This document shows positions 1-8,861 of a DNA stretch of 64,000 bases, one piece after another. Position 1 is the stretch's first letter, and every line of letters starts with the position of its first letter. The notes beneath the pieces were generated by a model. The model worked only from the letters and a program-made list of their open reading frames with translations, searched no databases and was not told where the DNA came from. Made by a program: the position numbers and the translations under genes. The DNA comes from Rathayibacter sp. VKM Ac-2856 (lineage in GTDB: Bacteria; Actinomycetota; Actinomycetes; Actinomycetales; Microbacteriaceae). Location of the stretch: positions 310,001-374,000 of the forward strand of contig NZ_JABMLF010000005.1 of assembly GCF_013205055.1 (NCBI RefSeq), given 5' to 3'.

Positions 1-220
1 GCGAGACGAGGAGGACGAGCTTGTCTCCGGTGCCGAAGAGGGCGATGACCGTGTCCTTGACGCCGGGCGGGACGATGTCGATCACGAAGCCGCCGACCGC
101 GACCAGCGGACTGCCGCCGGGACCGGTGAACACGGCGACGAACTCGGCGGCGGCGAGGGCGACGGCGGCGGAGACGATCCCGGTGAGGATCGCGAGGAGT
201 GCGACTCTTCTGGCGGGCAT
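1..220 (-). CDS. Molybdopterin-dependent oxidoreductase, N-terminal fragment (cut by window edge)
   Basis: Reading from the ATG at 220 down to base 1 gives 73 residues with no stop: an N-terminal hydrophobic helix (ALLAILTGIVSAAVALAAAEF) followed by FTGPGGSPLVAVGGFVIDIV and PPGVKDTVIALFGTGDKLVL. This is the membrane-anchor start typical of actinobacterial sulfite-oxidase-like molybdopterin oxidoreductases; the cofactor domain would lie beyond the left edge. The start is supported by a TAGAGT box 7 nt before the ATG, the leaderless pattern seen throughout this window. The family call rests only on this N-terminal signature. Confidence 0.68.
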   Translation of the reverse strand, partial: MPARRVALLAILTGIVSAAVALAAAEFVAVFTGPGGSPLVAVGGFVIDIVPPGVKDTVIALFGTGDKLVLLVS

Positions 221-294
221 GAGCGGCACTCTATGCCAGGAGATCGAGCGTTCTCTGCGGACGGCGTATCCCGGGCGGCGTGCTGCCCGGGGAG

Positions 295-478
295 GGTCTC
301 GATACGCCGCTCCGCGGCTGCTCGACCAGTATGGAGGGGCGCCGCCGCAGGCATGCTGATCGAGTAGCCCTCGCAGAGGGCGTATCGAGATCGACGCTGT
401 CGATCGCCGGGTCTCGATACGCCGCTGCGCGGCTACTCGACCAGCATGGGCGCGCCGCTCCGCGGCTCCTCGACCAGC
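295..478. repeat. Cluster of hairpin repeats (TCGA-stem family), 3 copies plus a partial
   Basis: Copies lie at 295-333, 351-392 (opposite orientation) and 410-448, with a partial copy at about 456-478. Each reads GGTCTCGATACGCC, a short inner stem-loop, then GGCTACTCGACCAGCATG, or its reverse complement. The inner stems are CCGC/GCGG, CCCTC/GAGGG and CCGC/GCGG, all paired. The cluster fills the gap between the 3' end of ispE and the start of the molybdopterin oxidoreductase gene. Confidence 0.85.
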
Positions 479-491
479 GGGACGGGAGAGG

Positions 492-1430
492 TCAGGTCGA
501 GAGGAGGCGGGCTCCGTGGACCGGGCCGGAGACGCGGACGGCGCGCAGGCGGGCGGCGGTCAGCTCGAGCTGCAGGTCGAGTGCGGAGTCGGCGTCCGGG
601 AGCAGGAAGGCGACGGTCGGGCCGGAGCCGGAGACCAGGCCGCCGAGGGCGCCGCTCTCCTCGCCGCGCTCGAGGATGCGCGCGAGGCCCGGCTGCAGGT
701 GCAGCGCCGGCGCCTGCAGGTCGTTGTGCATGGCGTCGGCGAGCATCGCGGCGTCCCCCGCGCGCAGCGCCTGGAGGACGTTGGGGTCGATGCTCGGCGT
801 CGCGGAGATCGGCCGGAAGTCGTGCAGGTGCCGCTCGCGGTGCCGGTCGAGCTCGCGGTAGACCTCGGGGGTCGACAGCCCCTGCTCTGAGAGCACCAGC
901 ACCCACTCGAAGCGGCCCTTCGCGAGGGCCGGGCTCAGCTCGTCGCCGCGGCCCACTCCGATCGCGGTGCCGCCGGTGAAGGAGAACGGGACGTCGGCGC
1001 CGAGTCCGGCGGCGATCCCGAGCAGCTGCTCGCGCGTGCACGCGGTGCCCCAGAGCGCGTCGCAGGCCAGGAGCGTCGCCGCGGCGTCGGCCGAGCCGCC
1101 GCCCATGCCGCCGGCGATCGGGACGTTCTTCTCGATCTCGAGGTGCACGCCGCCGCGGTAGCCGGTGGCCCGGGCGAGCGCGCGGGCCGCCTTGATCGCG
1201 AGGTTCGACCCGTCGACCGCCAGACCGCGGGTGTCGATCGAGCCGGCGAACTCGACCGAGAAGTCGGGCGCGTCGGTCGCGAAGACGTCCTCGTAGAGGG
1301 AGAGCGACTGGAACGCGGTCGCGAGCTCGTGGTACCCGTCCTCGCGGACGACGCCGACCTTCAGAAAGACGTTGATCTTGCCTGGCGCTCGCGCATGGAC
1401 CCGGTTCGACGTCGTCGCGCGGTGGGCCAT
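492..1430 (-). CDS. ispE: 4-(cytidine 5'-diphospho)-2-C-methyl-D-erythritol kinase
   Basis: A GHMP-family kinase of 312 residues that phosphorylates CDP-methylerythritol in the non-mevalonate (MEP) isoprenoid pathway. Visible motifs are APGKIN at residues 15-20, the ATP-binding GHMP loop [14 protein letters not shown] at about 104-117, and the C-terminal [13 protein letters not shown] segment. The length is normal. The gene is last in the tatD-rsmA-ispE run. The rsmA stop codon TAG is itself the start of a TAGCGT box 6 nt upstream of the ATG, so ispE may have its own leaderless promoter as well as read-through from rsmA. Confidence 0.96.
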   Translation of the reverse strand: MAHRATTSNRVHARAPGKINVFLKVGVVREDGYHELATAFQSLSLYEDVFATDAPDFSVEFAGSIDTRGLAVDGSNLAIKAARALARATGYRGGVHLEIEKNVPIAGGMGGGSADAAATLLACDALWGTACTREQLLGIAAGLGADVPFSFTGGTAIGVGRGDELSPALAKGRFEWVLVLSEQGLSTPEVYRELDRHRERHLHDFRPISATPSIDPNVLQALRAGDAAMLADAMHNDLQAPALHLQPGLARILERGEESGALGGLVSGSGPTVAFLLPDADSALDLQLELTAARLRAVRVSGPVHGARLLST

Positions 1431-1436
1431 GCGACC

Positions 1437-1442
1437 ACGCTA
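1437..1442 (-). promoter_or_regulatory. Candidate -10 box of leaderless ispE transcript overlapping the rsmA stop
   Basis: On the minus strand the bases read TAGCGT followed by six bases and the ispE ATG. The TAG of this box is the rsmA termination codon. The same TAnnnT-N6-8-start arrangement precedes many other genes in the window. Confidence 0.5.
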
Positions 1443-2471
1443 CAGGGTGGCGGAGCCGCGCTCGTCCGCCCCGGGAGCGCCCGGGTCGGCGTCCGCTCCG
1501 GCGATCGTGATCGCGCTCTCGGCCTCGTCCTCGCCATCGCCGTCCGGGCCGCCCGCGACCGGAACCGCGCCGCCGCGCACCGGCACCCGCGCGGGGTCGA
1601 GCGCGCGCCCGAGGGCGGTGAACGCCGCGACGTCGAGCTCCTCGCCGCGGGCCGTCTGCGGCACTCCGGCCGACTCGAGCGCGGCGATGGCGGCGGTGCT
1701 GTCGCCGAAGAGCAGCGCGAGCGACTGGCGGAGCATCTTGCGACGCTGAGCGAAGGCCGCGTCGACCACCGCGAAGACCGCCCGGCGAAGGGTCTCGTCG
1801 CCCGGCTCCTCGCCGCGCTCGAACGAGACCAGCACGCTGTCGACGTTCGGGACGGGCCAGAAGATCTGCCGCGAGACGGTGCCGCCGGTGGTGAAGGAGC
1901 CGAACCAGGCCGCCTTGACGCTCGGGCCGCCGTAGACCTTCGAGCCCGGGCCGGCCGCGAGGCGCAGCCCCACCTCCGACTGCACCATCACGACACCGGA
2001 GCGGATGCTCGGGAAGTGCTCGAGGAAGTGCAGCAGCACCGGCACCGAGATGTTGTACGGGAGGTTGGCGACGAGCCGCACGGGCTCGCCCGGCAGCTCC
2101 CGCACCTTCATCGCGTCGGCGCGGATCACCGTGAGCTCGGCCGCCGGCGCCATCAGCTGGACGGTGCGGGGCAGCTGCTCCGCGAGCCGGCCGTCGATCT
2201 CGACCGCGACGACGTCGGCGCCGGCCTCGAGCAGGCCGAGGGTCAGCGAGCCGAGGCCCGGGCCGATCTCGACGACGCTCTCGCCCGCCTGCACGCGGGC
2301 GAGCTTGACGATGCGGCGGACGGTGTTCGCGTCGTGGACGAAGTTCTGGCCGAGCTTCTTCGTCGGGGTGACGTCGAGCAGCTGCGCGAGATCGCGGATC
2401 TCGGCGGGGCCGAGCAGGCGCGGGACGGCGGCCTCGTCGGGCGCCGCCTCCGCCGCGTGCCGGCCGCTCAT
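1440..2471 (-). CDS. rsmA: 16S rRNA (adenine(1518)-N(6)/adenine(1519)-N(6))-dimethyltransferase
   Basis: A KsgA-family SAM methyltransferase of 343 residues that dimethylates two adenines near the 3' end of 16S rRNA. It shows KKLGQNFVHD (residues 38-47), the SAM motif VVEIGPGLGSL (66-76) and the catalytic NLPYNI (136-141). The chosen ATG overlaps the tatD stop by four bases (ATGA); an in-frame extension upstream would lie inside tatD and is not credible. The last ~45 residues are a Gly/Asp/Ala-rich tail absent from the enzyme core. It is co-transcribed with tatD and ispE, a common actinobacterial arrangement. Confidence 0.95.
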   Translation of the reverse strand: MSGRHAAEAAPDEAAVPRLLGPAEIRDLAQLLDVTPTKKLGQNFVHDANTVRRIVKLARVQAGESVVEIGPGLGSLTLGLLEAGADVVAVEIDGRLAEQLPRTVQLMAPAAELTVIRADAMKVRELPGEPVRLVANLPYNISVPVLLHFLEHFPSIRSGVVMVQSEVGLRLAAGPGSKVYGGPSVKAAWFGSFTTGGTVSRQIFWPVPNVDSVLVSFERGEEPGDETLRRAVFAVVDAAFAQRRKMLRQSLALLFGDSTAAIAALESAGVPQTARGEELDVAAFTALGRALDPARVPVRGGAVPVAGGPDGDGEDEAESAITIAGADADPGAPGADERGSATL

Positions 2472-3391
2472 GCCAGCGGTCCGACCGGCTCCGTCGGCTC
2501 CGAGCCGACCTCGCCGCCCCACTCGCCGTAGACCTGCTCGGTGTTCGAGGCGATCGTGGCGGCGAGGTGGCCGACGTCGGTCTCGAGGGTCGCGGCCATC
2601 GAGCGGAGCGTGTGCGGGATCAGGTAGGGCGCGTTCGGGCGGCCGCGGAACGGCTCCGGCGTGAGGTAGGGCGCGTCGGTCTCGACGAGGATCAGGTGCC
2701 GCGGAGTGGCGACCAGCGCCTCGCGCAGCGACTCGGCGTTCTTGAACGAGACGGTGCCGGCGAAGGAGAGGTACCAGCCCTCGTCCGCGCACATCCGCGC
2801 CATCTCGGCGTCGCCGGAGAAGCAGTGGAAGACCGTGCGCTCGGGGGCGCCGACGCGGCGGAGGGTCTCCATCACCTCGCGGTGCGCGTCGCGGTCGTGG
2901 ATCTGCAGCGCGATCCCGTTCTCCTTCGCGATGCGGATGTGCTCCTCGAACGAGCGGAACTGGGCGGCGCGCCCGCTCTCGCCGGTGCGGAAGAAGTCGA
3001 GGCCGGTCTCGCCGACGGCGCGGACCCGAGGCTGGGTCGCCAGCTCGGCGATGACGGCGAGGGCGTCGTCGAGCTCGCCGCGCTCCTCGAGCTCGGGGGC
3101 CTCGTTGGGGTGGATCGCGACGGCCGCGAGCATGCGCGGCTCGGAGGCGGCGCGCTCGGCCGACCAGCGGCTGGTCTCGACGTCGGTGCCGACCTGGACG
3201 ACGCCGCGGACGCCGACCGTGGAGGCGCGGTCGAGCTGCTCGCGGTAGTCCAGAGGCTCGAGGCCGTCGGAGATCTCGAGGTGGGTGTGGTTGTCGTAGA
3301 CGGGGACGACGAGCGCCTCGGGCAGCGGCGGGTACGTCAGGTCGCGGCCGGACGTGTTCTCGCGGGCGCGGACGTGCTGGCTGTCGGTCAT
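2468..3391 (-). CDS. TatD family metal-dependent hydrolase (putative DNase)
   Basis: A TIM-barrel amidohydrolase-superfamily protein of 307 residues. The metal-binding signature is complete: DNHTHLE near the N-terminus, GETGLDFF, LQIHDRDAH, FHCFSGD and the late VETDAPYLTPEPFRG. The family is linked to 3'-5' exonuclease activity and DNA repair, but the in vivo substrate is unsettled. It is first in the tatD-rsmA-ispE operon. A TAGCCT box sits 6 nt before the ATG, indicating a leaderless mRNA. Confidence 0.93.
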   Translation of the reverse strand: MTDSQHVRARENTSGRDLTYPPLPEALVVPVYDNHTHLEISDGLEPLDYREQLDRASTVGVRGVVQVGTDVETSRWSAERAASEPRMLAAVAIHPNEAPELEERGELDDALAVIAELATQPRVRAVGETGLDFFRTGESGRAAQFRSFEEHIRIAKENGIALQIHDRDAHREVMETLRRVGAPERTVFHCFSGDAEMARMCADEGWYLSFAGTVSFKNAESLREALVATPRHLILVETDAPYLTPEPFRGRPNAPYLIPHTLRSMAATLETDVGHLAATIASNTEQVYGEWGGEVGSEPTEPVGPLA

Positions 3392-3439
3392 GCGTCCAGG
3401 CTACCGGGAGGCCGCGGCGGAGCCTCGGCGGGGGGCGGC

Positions 3440-3480
3440 CATGCTGGTCGAGTAGCCGCCGGCGGCGGCGTATCGAGACC
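3440..3480. repeat. Single TCGA-stem hairpin repeat
   Basis: One copy in the CATGCTGGTCGAGTAG...CGTATCGAGACC orientation with inner stem CCGCC-GGC-GGCGG. It lies between the start of tatD and the stop of metG, immediately downstream of metG. Confidence 0.85.
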
Positions 3481-3485
3481 CCGCG

Positions 3486-5063
3486 TCAGGCCTCGGGGAC
3501 CTCGATGCGGGGGAAGAGCGGCGCGAGGGTGCCGACGGTCGTGCCGACGGGCAGCTGGCCCCACTCCCCCGCCGCACGGAGCGGCTGCGCGGGCAGCGTG
3601 CCGAGCGCACCCTCGACGCCGAGTGCCTCCCAGAGCAGGGTGGTCGCGCGGGGCACGACCGGCGAGAGCAGCACGGCCAGGGCACGCAGCCCCTCCACCG
3701 CCGTGTAGAGCACGGTGCCGAGCCGCTCGCGCTCGCCCTTCTTGGCGAGTGCCCACGGCTCCTGCTCGGTGATGTAGCCGTTCAGCTCGTCGACGATGGT
3801 CCAGACGGCGGTGATCGCGTCGTGGATCGCGAGCGTCTCGATCGAGCGGTCGGCCGCGGCGGCCGCCTCCGCGACCGTCGCGCGCACCCGCTCCTCCGCC
3901 TCCGTCGGCGCCGCCGGCTCCGGGACGACGCCCTCGTAGTAGCGGTGCAGCATCGCGATCACGCGCGAGGCGAGGTTGCCGAAGCCGTTGGCGAGCTCGG
4001 CCTGGTAGCGCGCCGCGAGGTCCTCCCAGGAGAAGGAGCCGTCCTGGCCGAAGGTGATCGCGCGCATGAAGTAGTAGCGGAAGGCGTCCGAGCCGAAGGT
4101 GTCGGTGATCTGCTCGGGCGCGATGCCGGTGAGCTTCGACTTCGACATCTTCTCGCCGCCCACGAGCAGCCAGCCGTGGCCGAAGACCTGCTTGGGCACG
4201 TCGAGCCCGGCGGCCATCAGCATCGCGGGCCAGATCACCGCGTGGAAGCGGAGGATGTCCTTGCCGACGATGTGGGTGGCCGGCCAGCGGCGCTCGAACT
4301 CGGCCTCGTCCTGCCCGTAGCCGACAGCGGTGATGTAGTTGAGCAGCGCGTCGAACCAGACGTAGACGACGTGCGAGTCGTCCCACGGCACCTTCACGCC
4401 CCAGTCGAAGCTCGAGCGCGAGATCGACAGGTCCGCGAGGCCCTGGCGGACGAAGCTGACGACCTCGTTGCGCGCCGACTCCGGCTGCACGAAGTCGGGG
4501 CGCTCCTCGTAGAGCGCGAGCAGGCGCTCGGTGTACTCGCTCATCTTGAAGAAGTAGTTCTTCTCCTTGAGCAGCTCGACCGGCTTGGAGTGGATCTTGC
4601 AGACGTACTGGCCCTCGTCCTCGCCGGTGCCCTCGTCGAGGTCGGAGAGCTGCTTGTACTCCTCGCAGCCCACGCAGTAGTAGCCCTCGTACTCGCCGGT
4701 GTAGATCGCGTCCTCGTCGTACAGCTTCTGCAGGAACTTCTGCACGTTGACCTCGTGCCGCTGCTCCGTGGTGCGGATGAAGTCGTCGTTGGCGATGTCG
4801 ATCGTCGACAGCAGCGGCTGCCAGGCGCTGCGCACGAGGCGGTCGGCCCACTCCTGCGGGGTGGTGCCGTTGGCCGTGGCCGTGCGGAGGATCTTCTGGC
4901 CGTGCTCGTCGGTGCCGGTCAGCAGCCAGGTGTCGTCGCCGGCCTGGCGGTGCCAGCGGGTGAGGACGTCGGCGGCCACCTCGGTGTACGCGTGCCCGAT
5001 GTGGGGGACGTCGTTCACGTAGAAGATCGGGGTCGTGAGATAGAAGGAGGCGCCGTCGGACAT
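3486..5063 (-). CDS. metG: Methionine--tRNA ligase
   Basis: A class I aminoacyl-tRNA synthetase of 525 residues that charges tRNA-Met. It has the HIGH motif as PHIGHAY near residue 20, the CVGC / CKIH cysteine region of the zinc knuckle insert, and the KMSKS loop as GGEKMSKSKL. It lacks the extra C-terminal tRNA-binding domain of longer forms. The ATG at 5063 (MSDGASFYLTTPIFYV) was chosen because TAGGAT lies 7 nt upstream, the leaderless pattern; an in-frame ATG nine bases earlier falls inside that box. Confidence 0.96.
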   Translation of the reverse strand: MSDGASFYLTTPIFYVNDVPHIGHAYTEVAADVLTRWHRQAGDDTWLLTGTDEHGQKILRTATANGTTPQEWADRLVRSAWQPLLSTIDIANDDFIRTTEQRHEVNVQKFLQKLYDEDAIYTGEYEGYYCVGCEEYKQLSDLDEGTGEDEGQYVCKIHSKPVELLKEKNYFFKMSEYTERLLALYEERPDFVQPESARNEVVSFVRQGLADLSISRSSFDWGVKVPWDDSHVVYVWFDALLNYITAVGYGQDEAEFERRWPATHIVGKDILRFHAVIWPAMLMAAGLDVPKQVFGHGWLLVGGEKMSKSKLTGIAPEQITDTFGSDAFRYYFMRAITFGQDGSFSWEDLAARYQAELANGFGNLASRVIAMLHRYYEGVVPEPAAPTEAEERVRATVAEAAAAADRSIETLAIHDAITAVWTIVDELNGYITEQEPWALAKKGERERLGTVLYTAVEGLRALAVLLSPVVPRATTLLWEALGVEGALGTLPAQPLRAAGEWGQLPVGTTVGTLAPLFPRIEVPEA

Positions 5064-5100
5064 GGCGACCATCCTAGGGTTCGGCGCCGGGGCCTCCCTC

Positions 5101-5130
5101 TGTGTGACGGAGCGGTGTGTGACGGAGCGG
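5101..5130. repeat. Two perfect 15-bp tandem direct repeats upstream of metG
   Basis: The unit TGTGTGACGGAGCGG occurs twice head to tail at 5101-5115 and 5116-5130, between the metG start and the rsmI stop. It lies about 25-55 bp upstream of the presumed metG -10 box. A regulatory role is possible but unproven. Confidence 0.6.
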
Positions 5131-5152
5131 TGCCCGCGGCTCCGAGCCGGGC

Positions 5153-5974
5153 TCAGCCGCGGCGGGAGGCGAGGGCCGCCTCGTAGAGCGCGCGGCGGGA
5201 CAGGCCGGTGATCTCCGCGACCTCGGCCGAGGCCTCCTTCAGCCGCGCGCCGGCCGCGACGCGCTCGAGCACGTCGGCGAGGCCGTCCTCGAGGGACGCC
5301 TCGCGCTCCGGGGCGCCCTCGACCACCAGGCAGATCTCGCCGCGGAGGCCGCCCGCCGCCCACTCCGCGAGCTCGGCCGCGGTGCCGCGGCGCACCTCCT
5401 CGAACATCTTGGTCAGCTCGCGGCAGACCACGACCCGGCGCTCGGGGCCCATCGCCTCGACCAGGTCCGCGAGCGCGTCGCCGATGCGGTGCGGCGACTC
5501 GAAGAAGACCATCGTCCGGCGCTCGTCGCCGAGGGAGCGGAAGAGCGAGACGCGCTCGCCGTGCTTGCGCGGCAGGAAGCCCTCGAAGCTGAAGCGGTCG
5601 GTCGGCAGCCCGGAGACGGCGAGCGCCATCAGCACGGCCGACGGACCGGGCAGGGCGGTCACCCGGACGCCCGCGGCGACGGCCGTCTCGACGAGGTGGT
5701 AGCCGGGGTCCGACACGGTGGGCATGCCGGCGTCGCTGAGGACGAGGAGGTCCTCCTCGCGGGCGAGCTCGACCAGCTCGGCCGAGCGCTCGCGCTCGTT
5801 GTGGTCGTGCAGGGCGTAGAGCTGCGGCCGGTTCTCGATACCGAGGGCGCGGAGCAGCTGGATGGTGACGCGGGTGTCCTCCGCCGCGACGTGCCGCGCG
5901 CTCTCGAGTGCCTCGACGAGCCGCCTCGTCGCGTCGCCGAGATTGCCGATGGGCGTGCCGGCCAGGATGATCAT
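5153..5974 (-). CDS. rsmI: 16S rRNA (cytidine(1402)-2'-O)-methyltransferase
   Basis: A tetrapyrrole-methylase-fold SAM enzyme of 273 residues that methylates the 2'-OH of C1402 in the decoding centre. Family motifs are present in order: AGTPIGNLGDAT at the N-terminus, VAAEDTR, LVLSDAGMPTVSDPGY, ALPGPSAVLMAL and FVFFESPHR-like VFFESPHRIGD. The length is normal. It is transcribed divergently from the mannosyltransferase gene at 6055, the usual arrangement in actinomycetes. A GGGAGG ribosome site lies about 9 nt before the ATG. Confidence 0.95.
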   Translation of the reverse strand: MIILAGTPIGNLGDATRRLVEALESARHVAAEDTRVTIQLLRALGIENRPQLYALHDHNERERSAELVELAREEDLLVLSDAGMPTVSDPGYHLVETAVAAGVRVTALPGPSAVLMALAVSGLPTDRFSFEGFLPRKHGERVSLFRSLGDERRTMVFFESPHRIGDALADLVEAMGPERRVVVCRELTKMFEEVRRGTAAELAEWAAGGLRGEICLVVEGAPEREASLEDGLADVLERVAAGARLKEASAEVAEITGLSRRALYEAALASRRG

Positions 5975-6054
5975 CCGTCCATCCTCCCAGTCGGTGCGCG
6001 CCGCCGGACGAACAGGGGCCGGGTCGCGGAACCGCGCGCCGTTAGCATGGCCGG

Positions 6055-7791
6055 GTGACGGACCGACCGCAGCGCGACTTCGACGACCTGCTCCTCGACT
6101 CCGCGGGGCCGGCGCGCTCCGTGCCGGTCGCGTCCGCGGACGACGGCACCGCCGGGAGCACCGCCGACGGCAGCACCGCCGACGGCAGCACCGCGAGCAC
6201 CGCCTCGGCGCGCAGTCGCTCGAGCGCGCCGGACGTCCCCCGCGGCTCCTGGTTCGACGACGTGCACGACCGCCTGGTCGCGACCGCCGGGCGCCGCCGG
6301 CTCTACGAGCTGGGGCTGCCGATCCTCGTCGTCGTGGTCGCCGCGGTGCTGCGCCTGTGGAACCTCGGCCACCCGCGCTCGCTCGTCTTCGACGAGACCT
6401 TCTACGTCAAGGACGCCTGGACCCTCTGGAACCTCGGCTTCGAGGGCGCCTGGCCCGAGAACCCCGACCCCGGCTTCGCCACCGGCGCCGTCGACGTCTT
6501 CACCGGGGCGCCGTCCTTCGTGGTGCACCCGCCGCTGGGCAAGTGGATCATCGGGCTCGGCATGGGGCTCCTCGGCGCCGACGACAGCGTCGGCTGGCGC
6601 CTCGGGACCGCGGTCGTCGGAATCCTCGCGGTCGCTCTCGTGATCGTGATCGGGAAGCTGCTCTTCCGCTCGACCGCCCTCGCCTCGCTCGCCGGCCTGC
6701 TGCTCGCGCTGGACGGGCACGCGATCGTGATGTCGCGGGTGTCGCTGCTCGACGGGATCCTGATGTTCGTCGCGCTCTGCGGTGTCGCCGCAGTGCTGCT
6801 CGACCGGCGGTGGGCCGAGGAGCGGATGGCCGCGAAGGTGGCCGCGGGCGCCCTGCCCAGCTGGGGCCCGGTGCTCTGGTGGCGGCCCTGGCTGCTGACC
6901 GCAGGCGTCCTCTTCGGCCTCGCGGCGGGCGTGAAGTGGACCGGGATCTACTTCCTCGCGGCGTACGGCGTGTACGTCGTCGTCGTCGACGCCCTGCTGC
7001 GCCGGCGCACGGGCGTGCCGTTCTGGGGCAGCGGGGCCGTGCTCAAGCAGGGGCCCGTCACCTTCCTGACGGTCGTGCCGATCGCGCTGATCGCCTACCT
7101 CGGCACCTGGATCGGCTGGCTCCGCACCTCCGGCGGCTGGGCACGGCAGTGGGCGACGGAGGCACCGGGCAACGCCTGGACCGGCGCGCTCGCCTGGGTG
7201 CCGGACTGGGCCCAGAGCCTCTGGCACTACCACGTGCAGATGTACGACTACTCGATCAATCTGCGCGCCACGCACCCCTACGAGGCGAACCCGCTGACCT
7301 GGCTGCTGATGCTGCGGCCGACGAGCATGTACTTCGTCGACCAGGCGACCGGCGTCGACGGCTGCGCGGAGGTGCGCTGCGACGAGGCGATCACCTCGGT
7401 GGCGAATCCGCTGATCTGGTACGCCGGCGTGCTCGCGCTGGTCTACCTGCTCTACCGGCTCGCCCGCTACCGCGAGTGGCGCGCCGGCTTCGTGCTGATG
7501 GGGATCGTCGCCGGCTACCTGCCGTGGATGCTCTACCTCGACCGCACCGTCTTCCAGTTCTACTGCGTGGTCTTCGAGCCGTACATGATGCTGGCGCTCG
7601 CTCTGACGGCGGGGGTGGTGATCGGCAAGCGGGGCGACGAGCGCGGCCGGCGGACCCGGGGCATCGTGATCGTGCTCGTCTTCGTCGTGCTGGCGGCGGC
7701 ACTGACGGCCTACTTCTACCCGCTGTGGACCGGTCAGCAGACGTCCTTCTCGTTCTGGCAGGCGCACATGTGGCTGCCCTCGTGGGTCTGA
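6055..7791 (+). CDS. Dolichyl-phosphate-mannose--protein mannosyltransferase (GT39)
   Basis: An integral membrane glycosyltransferase of 578 residues, homologous to eukaryotic PMT and actinobacterial Pmt, that transfers mannose from polyprenyl-phosphate mannose to Ser/Thr of proteins during Sec export. A ~75-residue Ser/Thr/Asp-rich cytosolic start contains GSTADGSTADGSTAST repeats. It is followed by about ten membrane helices. The family's acidic motif follows the first helix as LVFDETFYVKDAW. The GTG start has TAGCAT 6 nt upstream. The 3' end overlaps the next gene by ten bases. Confidence 0.92.
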   Translation: MTDRPQRDFDDLLLDSAGPARSVPVASADDGTAGSTADGSTADGSTASTASARSRSSAPDVPRGSWFDDVHDRLVATAGRRRLYELGLPILVVVVAAVLRLWNLGHPRSLVFDETFYVKDAWTLWNLGFEGAWPENPDPGFATGAVDVFTGAPSFVVHPPLGKWIIGLGMGLLGADDSVGWRLGTAVVGILAVALVIVIGKLLFRSTALASLAGLLLALDGHAIVMSRVSLLDGILMFVALCGVAAVLLDRRWAEERMAAKVAAGALPSWGPVLWWRPWLLTAGVLFGLAAGVKWTGIYFLAAYGVYVVVVDALLRRRTGVPFWGSGAVLKQGPVTFLTVVPIALIAYLGTWIGWLRTSGGWARQWATEAPGNAWTGALAWVPDWAQSLWHYHVQMYDYSINLRATHPYEANPLTWLLMLRPTSMYFVDQATGVDGCAEVRCDEAITSVANPLIWYAGVLALVYLLYRLARYREWRAGFVLMGIVAGYLPWMLYLDRTVFQFYCVVFEPYMMLALALTAGVVIGKRGDERGRRTRGIVIVLVFVVLAAALTAYFYPLWTGQQTSFSFWQAHMWLPSWV

Positions 7792-8771
7792 TCGCGAGGA
7801 TCGGCCCGGGACTCGCGGCCTGCGCGGCCGCGGCGGTGCTCGCGTTCGCGGTGCACCTGGCCGTGCCCGCGGTGCCGATGCTGACGGCCGCGGTGGCGCT
7901 CGGGATCCTGGTCGCACAGCTGCCGGCCGCGCGCCCGCTCCTGGGCGGCCGGCTCTCCCCCGGGCTCAAGTTCTCCTCCCGCACGCTGATGCGGACGGGC
8001 ATCGTCCTGCTGGGGCTGAAGCTCTCGCTCGTCGACATCGCCGCGCTCGGCTGGGGCGCGATCCTGATCGTCGTCGCCATCGTGCTCGCGACCTTCGCGC
8101 TCACCTACGCGCTCGGACGGGCGCTGCGACTGCCCGGCCGCGAGCCGCTCCTGCTCGCCGCGGGCTTCTCGATCTGCGGCGCCTCCGCGATCGGCGCGAT
8201 GGCCGGGGCGACCCGCGCGAAGGAGCAGGAGCAGGCCGTGCCGGTCGCGCTGGTCACCCTCTGCGGCACCCTCGCCATCGCGGTGCTGCCGGCGCTGCGC
8301 TACCCGCTCGGGCTGTCCGACGTCCAGTTCGGGCACTGGGTCGGCGCGTCGGTGCACGACGTCGGCCAGGTGGTGGCGACCGCTCAGATCGCGGGGGCCT
8401 CGGCGCTCGCGATCGCGGTCGTGGTGAAGCTGACCCGCGTGGTGATGCTCGCGCCGATGGTCGCCGTGGCCGCTGCGGTGACGCGGCGCGGCGGCGGCGA
8501 GGGCGGGCCGCGGCCGGCGATCGTGCCGCTGTTCGTCGTGGGCTTCCTTGCGGCGGTGCTGCTGCGGACGCTCCTGCCGCTGCCCGAGGGGCTGCTGGCC
8601 GCCGCCGACACGGCGCAGACCTGGCTGCTGGCGGCCGCGCTCTTCGCTCTCGGCACCGGGGTCCGGCTCCGCGCGCTGCTGACGACCGGCTGGCGGGCGC
8701 TGGTCGTCGCGCTCGCGTCCTGGCTCGCCATCGCGGTGATGGCGCTGGCGGCGGTGCACGCGACGCTCTGA
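7782..8771 (+). CDS. YeiH family putative sulfate exporter / membrane transporter
   Basis: A membrane protein of 329 residues with about ten hydrophobic helices, matching the UPF0324/YeiH family through GLKFSSRTLMRTGIVLLGLKL, LLAAGFSICGASAIGAM and VGASVHDVGQVVATA. Transport of sulfate or sulfonate compounds has been proposed for relatives but the substrate is not established. The GTG at 7782 starts inside the end of the mannosyltransferase gene, so translation is probably coupled. An earlier ATG in the same frame would lie deep inside the upstream gene. Confidence 0.85.
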   Translation: MGLIARIGPGLAACAAAAVLAFAVHLAVPAVPMLTAAVALGILVAQLPAARPLLGGRLSPGLKFSSRTLMRTGIVLLGLKLSLVDIAALGWGAILIVVAIVLATFALTYALGRALRLPGREPLLLAAGFSICGASAIGAMAGATRAKEQEQAVPVALVTLCGTLAIAVLPALRYPLGLSDVQFGHWVGASVHDVGQVVATAQIAGASALAIAVVVKLTRVVMLAPMVAVAAAVTRRGGGEGGPRPAIVPLFVVGFLAAVLLRTLLPLPEGLLAAADTAQTWLLAAALFALGTGVRLRALLTTGWRALVVALASWLAIAVMALAAVHATL

Positions 8772-8861
8772 CGACCTTCCTCTGTGACGTCGCGCCCCGC
8801 GTGTTACGGGATGCGTCGCTCCTGCGCCTCGGTGTCGGCGGCTCCGGGTAGCGTCGATCGC

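Noticed and set aside
295-478. CRISPR array
   Set aside because: Repeats are palindromic, occur in both orientations, and have irregular spacing with no uniform spacers or cas genes.
5064-5363. N-terminal extension of MetG by about 100 codons
   Set aside because: The extension overlaps rsmI in sequence space, is Arg/Gly-rich and unlike any MetRS; a leaderless box marks the shorter start.
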